Below the pieces are notes generated by a model that was given only the letters and a program-made list of their open reading frames with translations, did no database searches and was not told the DNA's origin. The position numbers and the translations under genes are program-made. A stretch of DNA of 64,000 nt, taken from assembly GCF_900240405.1 (NCBI RefSeq), contig NZ_OEQK01000002.1, positions 592,231 to 656,230 of the forward strand, in the 5' to 3' direction. This document shows positions 35,996 to 47,069 of the stretch, one piece after another. Positions within the stretch are counted from its first letter, which is position 1. Each line of letters begins with the position of its first letter. The stretch is from Salirhabdus sp. Marseille-P4669 (GTDB taxonomy: Bacteria; Bacillota; Bacilli; Bacillales; Alkalibacillaceae).

Positions 35996-38665
35996 GTGAA
36001 ATGGTATCAATATAGTAAGCGAGAAACAACAGAAACTCTAGGAACAGATCCAACACATGGTTTAAGTCAAAAACAAGCTGAGGAACGACTGAATCAATTT
36101 GGTCAAAATGTGATTGAAGACAGTGAAAAGGTCTCGAAATTGTATTTGTTTGTGCAACAATTTAAAGATTTCATGGTTTTAGTATTGCTAGCCGCCACAT
36201 TAGTATCCGGGATATTAGGAGAATATGTGGATGCCATTGCTATAATGGCTATCGTTTTAATAAATGGCATTCTAGGTTATTTCCAAGAACAAAAGGCAGA
36301 AAAATCGTTAGCAAAATTAAAAGAACTATCTGCTCCGAATGCAGTGGTGTTACGAGATGGTGCATGGATTAATGTATCCAGTCGCAACTTAGTTCCAGGA
36401 GATATAGTAAAGATTAAAACAGGAGATCGAATAAGTGCAGATCTACGCCTTCTGGAAGCACATGGCCTTGAAATAGAGGAGTCCTTACTTACAGGGGAAT
36501 CACTACCTGCTAGTAAAAATACAGATGAAATTCAAGAAGATGAAGTCAGTTTAGGAGACCAATCGAACCTCGCTTTCTCTGGTACGCTAGTTACCCGCGG
36601 AAGTGGTGTCGGTGTTATTATTGCAACTGGTATGAAGACGGCAATGGGTCAAATTGCAACAATGTTGTCAACAACGGAGCGAATTCCGACTCCATTAGAA
36701 AGAAAGCTAGCGGAGTTAGGAAAAGTGTTAATTATAGTAGCTTTACTGTTAACTGTACTCGTTTCGGTACTCGGTATTTATCAAGGTCATCCGATATACG
36801 AAATGTTTTTAGCGGGCGTCTCACTTGCTGTTGCCGCCATTCCAGAGGGATTACCTGCCATTGTAACGGTTGCGCTTTCTCTTGGTGTTCAGCGAATGAT
36901 TCGGCGTAAAGCAGTAGTTAGGAAGCTGTCGGCAGTTGAAACATTAGGAAGTGCTTCCATCATTTGTTCCGATAAAACGGGAACGATGACTCAAAATGAA
37001 ATGACTGTACGACAAATATATGTTCCTGGCATACATCTTGCCGTTTCTGGGAAAGGGTATGAGCCTAAAGGAAGCTTTTACTTTAACGATCAACGAATAG
37101 ACCCTCTAACCAATCAAACTACAAAACAACTACTGGAGTATGCATTGTTATGTAATCACGCTGAGCTTATGGAAGCAAAGGGGAAATATTTTATTGATGG
37201 TGACCCTACTGAAGGTGCCTTGGTAGTTGCAGCAGAAAAAGCAGGAATTACTAGAAAGTCTTTACAATCCCTTAAAATTGTTCATGAAATTCCTTTTGAT
37301 TCGACGAGAAAACGAATGTCCGTCGTAGTAGAGGATGAAAATCAAAATCGCTTTGTTATTACAAAAGGTGCTCCTGATGTTCTTTTACACGCAACGGTCT
37401 GGATGAAGGATGGGGAGAAGAAAATTCCTTTTAAAGAGGATAAAAAGAAAATTGTGTACGAGCAATTAGGTCAAATGGCTAATCAGGCGTTACGTACGAT
37501 TGCGGTTTGTTTTAAAGAAATTGATCGAAACAAAAGATATACGGATCATCAACTCGAAACGGACTTATGCTTTTTAGGGTTAGTTGGTATGATGGACCCA
37601 CCAAGAGAAGAGGTAAAAGAAGCAATAGCATCCTGTCATCAAGCGGGAGTAAAAACCGTTATGATCACAGGAGACCATGTTCAAACTGCAACTGCAATCG
37701 CAAAACAATTAAATCTATTGCCTAAACACGGACGAGTTCTTCAAGGTGCCGATATTAGCAGGATGACGGAGGATGAGTTACGGGATGTCATTAATGATGT
37801 TTATGTATTTGCACGAGTATCACCCGAGCATAAACTCCAAATTGTAAAAGCATTTCAATCTCACGGTCATGTTGTTGCCATGACAGGAGACGGGGTAAAT
37901 GATGCTCCGGCAATTAAAGCAAGTGATATTGGAATAAGCATGGGGAAAAGTGGAACAGATGTTACAAAAGAGGCTTCTTCCTTAATTTTAATGGATGATC
38001 ATTTTGCAACCATTAAGTCAGCCATTGAAGAGGGTAGAAATATTTATGAAAATATAAGGAAATTTATCCGGTACCTATTAGCCTCGAATGTTGGGGAAAT
38101 TCTTGTCATGTTATTTGCGATGCTATTGGCATTGCCTTTACCGTTAGTTCCTGTGCAAATCCTTTGGGTGAATCTAGTTACCGATGGATTGCCTGCGCTT
38201 GCTTTAGGCCTAGATAAGCCAGAAAAAAATGTAATGAGTAGGCCTCCAAGAAATCCAAAGGAAAGTATATTTTCCAGAGGGTTGGGTGTGAAAATTATTT
38301 CGAGAGGGATATTAATTGGACTTGTTACGCTAATAGCCTTCCTGTTTGCCTATAGTAAGGAACCGAACCATTTAGAATATGCACAAACGATCGCTTTCTC
38401 CACATTGGTGATGGCTCAATTAATCCATGTATTTGATTGCCGTTCCGATCGTTCCGTATTTGCGAGAAACCCATTTGGTAATTTATACTTAATAGGAGCC
38501 GTTCTATCATCAATTCTTTTATTACTAGTAGTCGTATACTATGCTCCGTTACAGCCAATTTTCCATACGGTAAGTTTACCATTAAATGAATGGCTGTTTA
38601 TCGTTGCTCTAAGTGCAATTCCTACAGTTATTTGGGGACCAGGCACAAAGAAACAAAGAGATTAA
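35996..38665 (+). CDS. yloB: P-type calcium-transporting ATPase (YloB)
   Basis: 889 residues, P-type ATPase of the SERCA-like IIA group. Cation-transporter N domain, TGES in the A domain (LLTGESLPASKN), PEGLPAI in M4, the phosphorylation site SDKTGTMTQN (Asp326), the N-domain motif KGAPD, the hinge TGDGVNDAPAIK, and six C-terminal membrane segments with NLVTDGLPALALGLD in M6. It moves Ca2+ out of the cell or into the spore compartment. Start GTG 35996 after GGGGAGGAC. Divergent from rqcH. Confidence 0.94.
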   Translation: MKWYQYSKRETTETLGTDPTHGLSQKQAEERLNQFGQNVIEDSEKVSKLYLFVQQFKDFMVLVLLAATLVSGILGEYVDAIAIMAIVLINGILGYFQEQKAEKSLAKLKELSAPNAVVLRDGAWINVSSRNLVPGDIVKIKTGDRISADLRLLEAHGLEIEESLLTGESLPASKNTDEIQEDEVSLGDQSNLAFSGTLVTRGSGVGVIIATGMKTAMGQIATMLSTTERIPTPLERKLAELGKVLIIVALLLTVLVSVLGIYQGHPIYEMFLAGVSLAVAAIPEGLPAIVTVALSLGVQRMIRRKAVVRKLSAVETLGSASIICSDKTGTMTQNEMTVRQIYVPGIHLAVSGKGYEPKGSFYFNDQRIDPLTNQTTKQLLEYALLCNHAELMEAKGKYFIDGDPTEGALVVAAEKAGITRKSLQSLKIVHEIPFDSTRKRMSVVVEDENQNRFVITKGAPDVLLHATVWMKDGEKKIPFKEDKKKIVYEQLGQMANQALRTIAVCFKEIDRNKRYTDHQLETDLCFLGLVGMMDPPREEVKEAIASCHQAGVKTVMITGDHVQTATAIAKQLNLLPKHGRVLQGADISRMTEDELRDVINDVYVFARVSPEHKLQIVKAFQSHGHVVAMTGDGVNDAPAIKASDIGISMGKSGTDVTKEASSLILMDDHFATIKSAIEEGRNIYENIRKFIRYLLASNVGEILVMLFAMLLALPLPLVPVQILWVNLVTDGLPALALGLDKPEKNVMSRPPRNPKESIFSRGLGVKIISRGILIGLVTLIAFLFAYSKEPNHLEYAQTIAFSTLVMAQLIHVFDCRSDRSVFARNPFGNLYLIGAVLSSILLLLVVVYYAPLQPIFHTVSLPLNEWLFIVALSAIPTVIWGPGTKKQRD

Positions 38666-38731
38666 TTTTACAAGAGTCCCAACATTTATGTTATGATTAA
38701 TAAGGGAAACATAAAAAATCATATCAATAAG

Positions 38732-38784
38732 AAAAGCGCCAAGCTAACTATGTGCAAGTGAACATCTTGTGTTGGCGCTTTTTG
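38732..38784 (+). terminator. Terminator after yloB
   Basis: AAAAGCGCCAA (38732-38742) pairs with TTGGCGCTTTT (38772-38782) around a 29-nt apical part that can form CAAG/CTTG. Confidence 0.8.
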
Positions 38785-38821
38785 TTTGTATTAGTTTCAA
38801 TTTGAAATGGAAGTGATGCGT

Positions 38822-39703
38822 TTGATTAAAAGTATGACAGGATACGGGAGAAACTCTACTGTTGTAGACGAAACGAGAATAACTGTTGAAGTTCGTACCG
38901 TAAATCATCGCTTTCTTGACCTTTCTATAAAGTTGCCTAAAACACTTCTTTATATGGAAGAAAAAATAAAGAAGCTGGCCAGAAGTTTTTTTAAGCGTGG
39001 GCGAATTGATGTCTTCGTGTCTATAGAGGGAGAAGGCTTAAATAAAAAAAAGTTAAATGTAGATTGGGATTTATTAGATCAATATATGGAAAAGTTACAG
39101 CTTATTCAAGAAAGATATTCCCTTGAAAAACATTTTACGATTCGAGACATAATCCAATTACAAGAGCCTTTTTCCATTGAGGAACAAAGTGATGAAAGCA
39201 ATGAGTTTGAAAATCAGTTGATACATACCGTTTCTCGTGCGATGGAACTTGTTTCTGAAATGAGGCTTAAAGAAGGCGAGAGTTTAGAAAAAGACCTGAG
39301 TGAACGCGCGGAAAACTTGCATCGAATCGTCTCTATGCTAGATGAACATCGACATATTGTTACAGAACAATATAAGGACAGAATTAAAAAAAGAATTGAC
39401 GAACATTTAAATAATTTAGCGATAGATGGGGATTCGAGAATCATTCAAGAAGTTGCAATTTTAGCTGAAAAAGGGGACATAACAGAGGAAGTAACTCGTT
39501 TATATAGTCATATTCAACAATTTTTACGTGCATTAGAAAAAACAGAGCCAATTGGCCGAAGATTGGATTTTATTGTGCAAGAAATGCATCGGGAAGTGAA
39601 TACAATAGGAGCAAAATCAAACGATGTAAAAATTAGTGAATGGGTGGTTCTTTTAAAAAGTGAAGTAGAAAAACTAAAAGAACAGTCACAAAATGTTGAA
39701 TAA
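38822..39703 (+). CDS. yloC: YloC, YicC family endoribonuclease
   Basis: 293 residues from TTG 38822. YicC N-terminal domain (IKSMTGYGRNS, VNHRFLDLSIKLP) and the C-terminal DUF1732 domain (RRLDFIVQEMHREVNTIGAKSND). Members are reported to be endoribonucleases. GGAAG lies 8 bases before the TTG; ATGs at 38807 and 38816 overlap that site and add only five or two residues. The yloC-remA-gmk-rpoZ order is conserved. Confidence 0.9.
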   Translation: MIKSMTGYGRNSTVVDETRITVEVRTVNHRFLDLSIKLPKTLLYMEEKIKKLARSFFKRGRIDVFVSIEGEGLNKKKLNVDWDLLDQYMEKLQLIQERYSLEKHFTIRDIIQLQEPFSIEEQSDESNEFENQLIHTVSRAMELVSEMRLKEGESLEKDLSERAENLHRIVSMLDEHRHIVTEQYKDRIKKRIDEHLNNLAIDGDSRIIQEVAILAEKGDITEEVTRLYSHIQQFLRALEKTEPIGRRLDFIVQEMHREVNTIGAKSNDVKISEWVVLLKSEVEKLKEQSQNVE

Positions 39704-39785
39704 TCTACAAGAATAAGGTAAATTAAATAAAACGATAAAGAGAGAATATTGTCCTAGCAAGCGCTAATAGAGGAGGAACCAACAA

Positions 39786-40049
39786 ATGGCACTACGATTA
39801 ATTAATATTGGTTTTGGGAATGTCGTTTCTGCTAACCGCATCATATCTATTGTATCTCCTGAGTCTGCACCAATTAAGAGAATTATCTCTGTCGCAAGAG
39901 ACAATAATAAACTAATAGATGCTACATACGGAAGACGTACACGTGCAGTGATTATAGCGGATAGTGACCATGTCATTTTATCTGCAGTTCAGCCGGAAAC
40001 AGTTGGCCAACGAGTAATTTCCAGTGACGATATATCATACGAAGGGTAG
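39786..40049 (+). CDS. remA: RemA, DNA-binding regulator of biofilm matrix genes
   Basis: 87 residues. DUF370 family, with near-invariant [26 protein letters not shown] and [12 protein letters not shown]. In B. subtilis RemA is a ring-shaped DNA-binding protein that activates matrix operons and osmoprotection genes. AGAGGAGGAACC precedes ATG 39786. It is followed 11 bp later by gmk. Confidence 0.95.
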   Translation: MALRLINIGFGNVVSANRIISIVSPESAPIKRIISVARDNNKLIDATYGRRTRAVIIADSDHVILSAVQPETVGQRVISSDDISYEG

Positions 40050-40057
40050 GAGGCTAG

Positions 40058-40675
<618 letters not shown>

Positions 40676-40677
40676 AC

Positions 40678-40890
40678 ATGATGTTAGATCCTTCTATTGA
40701 TGAATTGTTAGAAAAAATTAATTCTAAATATGCTTTAGTTATTTTATCATCGAAACGAGCTCGTGAAATGCAAGATACGAGAGATCCTATGATTGAAAAA
40801 CCTATTTCGCATAAACTTGTTGGAGTGGCGTTAGAGGAAATTCGTGCCAATAAATTAGAAACAACAACGAACGATTACATGAATAGTTAA
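40678..40890 (+). CDS. rpoZ: RNA polymerase omega subunit
   Basis: 70 residues. The conserved omega segment is [22 protein letters not shown], followed by [10 protein letters not shown]. It helps assemble the beta' subunit. It starts at ATG 40678, 2 bp after gmk; the binding site GGAG lies in the end of gmk. A terminator follows. Confidence 0.95.
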   Translation: MMLDPSIDELLEKINSKYALVILSSKRAREMQDTRDPMIEKPISHKLVGVALEEIRANKLETTTNDYMNS

Positions 40891-40897
40891 CTTACGT

Positions 40898-40929
40898 AAA
40901 TAACAACCTTATTTTAGGTTGTTATTTTT
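40898..40929 (+). terminator. Intrinsic terminator after rpoZ
   Basis: AAATAACAACCT pairs with AGGTTGTTATTT, then T-rich. It separates gmk-rpoZ from coaBC. Confidence 0.88.
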
Positions 40930-40978
40930 GTGACTAGGTATTTTTATCCTGCAAGACTCGTTATTAGGGGGGAACCAT

Positions 40979-42187
40979 ATGTTAAAAAACAAAAATATTG
41001 TATTGGGTGTATCTGGAGGTATTGCCGTATATAAGGCTTGTGCTCTAACGAGTAAGTTAGTCCAAAAGGGTGCAAATGTAAAAGTTATTATGACGAATAG
41101 TGCTCAAGAATTTGTGCAACCTATAACATTTCAGGCATTGTCTAGGCAACCAGTTTATACAGATACCTTTGATGAAAAAGATCCAAGTAAAATTGCACAT
41201 ATCGATCTTGCGGATTGGGCAGATTTATTTTTAATAGCACCGGCAACAGCTAACGTATTAGGCAAAATTGCAAACGGTATTGCGGATGATATGCTAACAA
41301 CGACACTTTTAGCAACACAAGCTCCTGTTTATGTTGCACCTGCTATGAACGTACATATGTATCAGCATCCAGCTGTACAACGAAATCTTCAATTATTAGA
41401 TAGCTTTGGCTATAAATTTATTGAACCAGGTGAAGGTTATTTGGCCTGCGGATACGTAGGAAAAGGTAGATTAGAAGAGCCCGAAACCATTGTAAAGGTG
41501 TTAGAGGATGAAGAGAAGGAGATTCCTTCTTACTTTAACGGTAAAAAGGTTCTAGTAACTGCAGGACCAACACAAGAGGCAGTTGATCCGGTACGTTATT
41601 TTACAAATCATTCTTCTGGTAAAATGGGTTATGCCATAGCAAGGATTGCAGCATCACTTGGTGCAGAAGTGACGTTAATAGCCGGGAAGACAAATTTAGA
41701 CTGTCCTCCAAACGTGAAGTGTATTTCTATTACTACTGCAGAGGAAATGTATCAGGCGGTGCACGAACACTATCCGAACAGTGACATCGTAATAAAATCC
41801 GCTGCGGTTGCTGACTATAAACCGAAAATGGTGTTTGATCGGAAGATGAAAAAGAAAGAAGGCTCGTTACATATTGAAATGGAACGAACGAAAGATATAT
41901 TAAAATCATTAGGTGAACAAAAACAAGGGCAATATTTGGTCGGATTTGCGGCGGAAACGAACGATGCAGTGACATACGGTAAAGAGAAACTAAAGAAAAA
42001 GCACTTAGATGCCATTGTCGTAAATGATGTGAGCCAAGAAGGTGTAGGTTTTCAATCCTCGACGAATCAAGTTACCTTTATTAGTAAAAATGGACTTGAA
42101 GAAAGCTTACCAATGCTATCCAAGGATGAAACGGCAAAGCAAATTTTTGCCCTTATTGAAAAAGATATAAAGGGTGTTCACGAGTGA
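40979..42187 (+). CDS. coaBC: CoaBC, phosphopantothenoylcysteine decarboxylase / synthetase
   Basis: 402 residues, a fusion of two enzymes of coenzyme A synthesis. CoaC domain (about 1-185): flavoprotein with GVSGGIAVYKA, APAMNVHMY and the ACGYVGKGRLEE flap. CoaB domain (about 190-400): VTAGPTQEAVDPVRYFTN, AAVADYKPK and the CTP-binding KKKHLDAIVVNDVS. ATG 40979 has GGGGGGAACC. It overlaps priA by 4 bp (GTGA). Confidence 0.95.
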   Translation: MLKNKNIVLGVSGGIAVYKACALTSKLVQKGANVKVIMTNSAQEFVQPITFQALSRQPVYTDTFDEKDPSKIAHIDLADWADLFLIAPATANVLGKIANGIADDMLTTTLLATQAPVYVAPAMNVHMYQHPAVQRNLQLLDSFGYKFIEPGEGYLACGYVGKGRLEEPETIVKVLEDEEKEIPSYFNGKKVLVTAGPTQEAVDPVRYFTNHSSGKMGYAIARIAASLGAEVTLIAGKTNLDCPPNVKCISITTAEEMYQAVHEHYPNSDIVIKSAAVADYKPKMVFDRKMKKKEGSLHIEMERTKDILKSLGEQKQGQYLVGFAAETNDAVTYGKEKLKKKHLDAIVVNDVSQEGVGFQSSTNQVTFISKNGLEESLPMLSKDETAKQIFALIEKDIKGVHE

Positions 42188-44598
42188 ATGTTGCACAAGT
42201 AATTGTTGATGTACCGTCTATGTCGATTGACCGTTTATTTGACTATCGAATTCCGGATAAATATATAAATGTTATTGAGCCTGGTATGAGAGTGATTGTA
42301 CCGTTTGGACCAAGAAAGGTAATGGGGTTTATTGTAACTGTAGGTGAAAATACAATGCTTGCCTCAGAGAAAATGAAAGATATAGAAGAAGTGATGGATC
42401 TATCGCCCATCTTAACTAGTGAGTTGCTTCAACTTGGTAAATGGCTAGCAAATACGACGCTTAGCTTTAAGATTTCAACCCTACAGGTGATGCTGCCGCA
42501 AATTTTAAAAGCAAAATATGAAAAAGAATTATGGTTGTTAGCCGAAGAGGATAGTATACCAGAGGAATTGGCAAAGCTTTTTGCTGGAAGAGCAGTCGTT
42601 ACCTTTCAAGAAATAGAGGAACGGGAAATTTCGTATTACTTTATTCAAAAGTATATGAAAGAAGGGCTCGTAGAAGTTCGCTATGTTGTTAAAAGTAAAG
42701 AAACGAAGAAGAAAATTCGATGGATTGAAGGGATAGATCCAATATTATTGGAAGAAGCAAAAGAGGACATTCCGAAAAATGCAGCAAAACAACAGGATGT
42801 CTTACATTATTTTATTGAACATCCACAGCCAATCATTTTAAAGCAATTGCTTGGCAAATTGAAGGTTAGTAGAGCTACTGTTAATGCTCTAATTGATCGT
42901 GGCCTATTAAAAACCTATGAAAAAGAAATGTATCGGGATCCATATGAAGACCGTAATTTTCAACGTACCCATCCGCTACCTTTAACAGAAGAACAAGCAC
43001 AAGCCATTAAGCCGATTTGGAAATCCATAGTAGATAAAATACATGAGGTATTTTTGTTGTATGGTGTTACTGGTAGTGGAAAAACAGAAATATATTTGCA
43101 GTCCATCCAAAAGGTTATAGAGGAAGGGAAGGAAGCAATCGTACTTGTTCCAGAAATTGCATTAACACCACAAATGGTAAATCGCTTTAAAGGTAGATTT
43201 GGTTCTAAGGTCGCGGTCATGCACAGTGGCTTATCAGCAGGGGAAAAGTATGATGAATGGCGTAAAATTCAACGAAAAGAAGTTCAAGTGGTCGTGGGAG
43301 CCAGATCTGCAATTTTTGCACCATTTCAGAACTTAGGGATTATCATTATTGATGAAGAGCATGAGACAAGCTATAAACAAGATGACTCCCCACGATATCA
43401 CGCTAGAGATGTAGCGATATACCGAGGAGAATATCACAACTGTCCAGTCATTCTCGGTAGTGCAACACCAACACTTGAGTCTTTCGCGCGTGCAAAAAAA
43501 GGGGTTTATACCCTATTAACCTTAGCGAAACGAATGAATGACAGAGACATGCCTGAAGTCCACGTTGTTGATATGAGAGAGGAATTACATGCTGGAAACC
43601 GGTCGATGTTTTCAATAGAATTGCAAGAAAAAATTCGAGAACGCCTGCAAAAGAAAGAACAAATCGTTCTGTTTCTAAATAGGAGAGGGTATTCAACGTT
43701 TGTGATGTGTCGAGACTGTGGTCATACGATGCAATGCCCACACTGTGATATTTCCTTGACGTATCATCGAAAACAAGAATTATTGAAATGCCATTATTGT
43801 TCATACGAAACGAGGATGCCTAATGAATGTCCAGAATGCCAAAGTGATTCGATTCGCTACTTTGGTACCGGAACACAAAAGGTAGAGGAAGCACTTAATC
43901 AAACCTTCCCAGAAGCACGTGTAGTCCGAATGGATGTAGATACAACAAGACGTAAAGGTGCTCATGAAAAGCTGTTAGCTCAATTTGGGGAAGGGAATGC
44001 TGATATTTTACTAGGAACACAAATGATAGCAAAAGGGTTGGATTTTGAAAATGTAACGTTAGTAGGAGTTTTAGCAGCAGATTCCTTATTGCACATTCCG
44101 GATTTTCGTTCTGCTGAAAAAACATTCCAGCTATTGACACAGGTTAGTGGACGTGCTGGTAGACATGAATTACCTGGAGAAGTAGTTGTTCAATCCTATA
44201 CGCCAGATCACTATAGTGTAGAACTTGCGAGCCAATACGATTATGAAGGGTTTTTTAATTATGAAATGCGAACAAGAAAGACATTTCATTATCCACCTTA
44301 CTACTTTTTGGCTTTAATTACAGTATCGCACGTAAATCATGCGTATGTTGTTCAAGTTACTCAAAAAATAGTAAAATTGTTAACAAATACAGTGCAGGAC
44401 AATACCATTATTCTAGGTCCGAGTGCATCACCATTAGCTAGAATCAAAAATAGATATCGTTATCAATGCATGATAAAATACAAAAATAATACCGATCTAC
44501 ATGATCATGTAAGGCACATATTAAAACATTTTGAAACGGAAATGCAGCATAAAGATTTGCAAATATCGGTTGATTTCCAACCATATCAAATGATGTAG
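42184..44598 (+). CDS. priA: PriA, replication restart helicase
   Basis: 804 residues. N-terminal 3'BD and winged-helix domains, then a superfamily 2 helicase with Walker [18 protein letters not shown] box [11 protein letters not shown] and motif VI region [13 protein letters not shown]. The cysteine-rich zinc domain lies between the helicase lobes ([13 protein letters not shown] and CHYC, CPEC). It reloads the replisome at stalled forks. GTG 42184 overlaps the coaBC stop. In B. subtilis def follows; here fmt is next after 22 bp. Confidence 0.96.
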   Translation: MNVAQVIVDVPSMSIDRLFDYRIPDKYINVIEPGMRVIVPFGPRKVMGFIVTVGENTMLASEKMKDIEEVMDLSPILTSELLQLGKWLANTTLSFKISTLQVMLPQILKAKYEKELWLLAEEDSIPEELAKLFAGRAVVTFQEIEEREISYYFIQKYMKEGLVEVRYVVKSKETKKKIRWIEGIDPILLEEAKEDIPKNAAKQQDVLHYFIEHPQPIILKQLLGKLKVSRATVNALIDRGLLKTYEKEMYRDPYEDRNFQRTHPLPLTEEQAQAIKPIWKSIVDKIHEVFLLYGVTGSGKTEIYLQSIQKVIEEGKEAIVLVPEIALTPQMVNRFKGRFGSKVAVMHSGLSAGEKYDEWRKIQRKEVQVVVGARSAIFAPFQNLGIIIIDEEHETSYKQDDSPRYHARDVAIYRGEYHNCPVILGSATPTLESFARAKKGVYTLLTLAKRMNDRDMPEVHVVDMREELHAGNRSMFSIELQEKIRERLQKKEQIVLFLNRRGYSTFVMCRDCGHTMQCPHCDISLTYHRKQELLKCHYCSYETRMPNECPECQSDSIRYFGTGTQKVEEALNQTFPEARVVRMDVDTTRRKGAHEKLLAQFGEGNADILLGTQMIAKGLDFENVTLVGVLAADSLLHIPDFRSAEKTFQLLTQVSGRAGRHELPGEVVVQSYTPDHYSVELASQYDYEGFFNYEMRTRKTFHYPPYYFLALITVSHVNHAYVVQVTQKIVKLLTNTVQDNTIILGPSASPLARIKNRYRYQCMIKYKNNTDLHDHVRHILKHFETEMQHKDLQISVDFQPYQMM

Positions 44599-44620
44599 AT
44601 TTGAGAGGGGCATAAGCAAC

Positions 44621-45565
44621 ATGGAAAATAGAGTAGTTTTTATGGGAACACCAGATTTTGCTGTTCCAGTTTTACAGCAATTAGTGAAGGATGGATATAA
44701 CGTGGTTGCTGTCGTGACACAACCAGATCGTCCAAAAGGTAGAAAACGCACATTAACTCCGCCACCTGTAAAAGAGGCAGCAGTAGAATTAGGTATCCCA
44801 GTTGTACAACCAGAAAAAATCAAATACGAATATGAAGCGGTTTTATCATATGAGCCAGATCTTATTATTACGGCTGCATTTGGGCAAATACTTCCAAAGG
44901 TTGTATTGGATGCACCTAAATTTGGCTGTATCAATGTGCACGCTTCTCTACTTCCAGAATTACGAGGTGGTGCGCCAATCCACTATTCGATTATTCAAGG
45001 GAAGAAAGAAACAGGGGTTTCCATTATGTATATGGTGGAAGCTCTTGATGCAGGAGATGTCCTTAGTCAAGTCAAAGTCCCGATTTTAGAGCAAGATCAT
45101 GTCGGAACACTACACGATAAGCTAAGCCTAGCAGGAGCAAAACTATTAAGTGAAACGTTGCCGCAAGTGCTCAACAATACGATAACTGCTACACCTCAAA
45201 ACGAGGCAGAGGCAACGTTTGCGTATAATATCAAACGAGAACAAGAAAAAATCGATTGGTTTAAGAGTCATGTAGAAATATACGATTTTATTAGAGGATT
45301 ACACCCCTGGCCGGTTGCTGCCACTACATGGAATGGTACAAACGTGAAAATTTGGTGGGGAGAAAAGGTAGAAAAATCGTACACTAGTGAACCTGGTACG
45401 GTGGTTGAGGTTGTAGAAGATGGATTTATAGTAGCTTGTGGTGATGGAAAAGGGATTAAAGTAACGGAATTACAGCCTGCTGGTAAAAAAAGAATGGCCA
45501 CAGAATCTTATCTCAGAGGTGCAGGAACAAAACTTCAAGTCGGTGACAAGTTAGGAGATTTATAA
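44621..45565 (+). CDS. fmt: Methionyl-tRNA formyltransferase
   Basis: 314 residues. N-terminal formyl-transferase domain with [34 protein letters not shown] (catalytic Asn and His) and EALDAGDVL (catalytic Asp), then an OB-fold C-terminal domain that binds initiator tRNA. It formylates Met-tRNA for initiation. GAGAGGGG precedes ATG 44621. The stop abuts the rsmB start without a gap. The partner gene def is not beside it. Confidence 0.96.
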   Translation: MENRVVFMGTPDFAVPVLQQLVKDGYNVVAVVTQPDRPKGRKRTLTPPPVKEAAVELGIPVVQPEKIKYEYEAVLSYEPDLIITAAFGQILPKVVLDAPKFGCINVHASLLPELRGGAPIHYSIIQGKKETGVSIMYMVEALDAGDVLSQVKVPILEQDHVGTLHDKLSLAGAKLLSETLPQVLNNTITATPQNEAEATFAYNIKREQEKIDWFKSHVEIYDFIRGLHPWPVAATTWNGTNVKIWWGEKVEKSYTSEPGTVVEVVEDGFIVACGDGKGIKVTELQPAGKKRMATESYLRGAGTKLQVGDKLGDL

Positions 45566-46915
45566 ATGAAGCAAAAAACAGTTCGTGAAGCAGCGTTAAA
45601 TATTTTGGTTCGAGTTGGTCAAGGTGGTGGCTATAGTAACTTACTCATACGCCAAGAGATAGAAAAAGATCAATTCAGTCCGAAAGATGTAGCTTTATTA
45701 ACCGAACTGGTTTATGGAACGTTGCAACGAAGGGATACACTTGAATATTTCTTATCTCCTTTTGTAAAAAGAAAAGTAAAGCCATGGGTAAAATGGCTAT
45801 TATTCTCCGCTATTTATCAAGTCGAATATCTAGAAAGAATTCCATTTCATGCGGTCATATACGAATCCGTAGAAATTGCGAAAAAAAAGGGTGGCAAAGC
45901 ATTGGGTTCCTTTGTTAACGGGGTCATGCGTAATATCCAGCGGCAAGGAGTTCCTTCTTTTGATTCGATTGAAGATCCAATTAAAAAATTAGCGATTGAA
46001 ACAAGTCATCCGGAATGGCTCGTGCGACGATTTATAAAGTGGTATGGTTATGATTTGACCAGATCCATGTGTCTTTTCAATTTACTTAGCAGTGATGTAA
46101 CAGTCCGTGTACAATCGTTAAAACATACGAGAGAAAACGTAATGCAGGAGTTAACGAAAGATGGTTTTAAGGTGGAAGCATCCCCTCTTTCAAAACAAGG
46201 CATTATCATAAAGGAAGGTAATATTTTTCGTCATCCTCTTTTTTCATCAAGCCTTACCGTTCAAGATGAAAGTTCCATGTTAGTCGGGGAAATGATGGGT
46301 GTGGAACCGAAAATGAAAGTTTTAGATGCATGCAGTGCTCCGGGTGGTAAGACAACCCATATTGCAGAAAAAATGAAGGACCAAGGGGAAGTGCATGCTT
46401 ATGATCTGCACGATAAAAAGGCGAAATTAGTAGAAGTAAAAGCAAAGGACTTAGGCCTATCCATTATCAAAGCATATGCAGGAGATAGTAGAATGCTTGG
46501 AGATATATATGAGAAAGAAACGTTTGACCGTATTCTTTTAGATGCACCTTGTTCAGGACTCGGTGTATTACGGGGAAAGCCAGATATTAAATATCAGAAA
46601 ACAGAAAAAGATATTGGGCAATTAGCTAGTATACAAAAGCAATTGTTAGAAGCAGTAAGTCCATTATTAAAGCAAAATGGGAAAATGATCTATAGTACAT
46701 GTACAGTAGATAAAGAAGAAAATGAAGAAGTGATAAAGGAATTCTTAAGTAAACATCCCGAGTTTTCCGTTGATCCTACTTTTCGTGAAGAGTTACCAGA
46801 AGTGTGTAAAGCATTGCCCGGTCTTAGTGAATGGGGACTTCAATTATTTCCACAAGATTTAAATACAGATGGTTTCTTTCTTACTAGACTAGTGAAAAAT
46901 GCAAACGAGGGGTAG
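45566..46915 (+). CDS. rsmB: RsmB, 16S rRNA (cytosine-967 C5) methyltransferase
   Basis: 449 residues. N-terminal NusB-like RNA-binding domain (about 1-140) and C-terminal Fmu/NOL1 methyltransferase domain with SAM motif CSAPGGKTTHIAEKM, the motif LLDAPCSGLGVLRGKPD and the catalytic cysteine in YSTCTVDKEENE. It starts directly at the fmt stop; the binding site AGGAG is inside fmt. In B. subtilis rlmN follows; it is absent here. Confidence 0.95.
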   Translation: MKQKTVREAALNILVRVGQGGGYSNLLIRQEIEKDQFSPKDVALLTELVYGTLQRRDTLEYFLSPFVKRKVKPWVKWLLFSAIYQVEYLERIPFHAVIYESVEIAKKKGGKALGSFVNGVMRNIQRQGVPSFDSIEDPIKKLAIETSHPEWLVRRFIKWYGYDLTRSMCLFNLLSSDVTVRVQSLKHTRENVMQELTKDGFKVEASPLSKQGIIIKEGNIFRHPLFSSSLTVQDESSMLVGEMMGVEPKMKVLDACSAPGGKTTHIAEKMKDQGEVHAYDLHDKKAKLVEVKAKDLGLSIIKAYAGDSRMLGDIYEKETFDRILLDAPCSGLGVLRGKPDIKYQKTEKDIGQLASIQKQLLEAVSPLLKQNGKMIYSTCTVDKEENEEVIKEFLSKHPEFSVDPTFREELPEVCKALPGLSEWGLQLFPQDLNTDGFFLTRLVKNANEG

Positions 46916-47069
46916 TTCTTAAAAAGAAATAAAGGAATACGCTTCTTTTTTACGAATAGGTATTAGGAAATAGTTATTGTGTTTTATACCATTTTTTCTC
47001 ATAATGTATATAAAATAGTATATTTATTAGCTTTGCCTGGAACGATTAGGAGGAGACGAGGTGAAAGGA

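Noticed and set aside
38732..38784. The yloB terminator as another member of the 110-bp repeat family
   Set aside because: It shares only AGAAAAGCG with the start of the element; length and inner structure differ.
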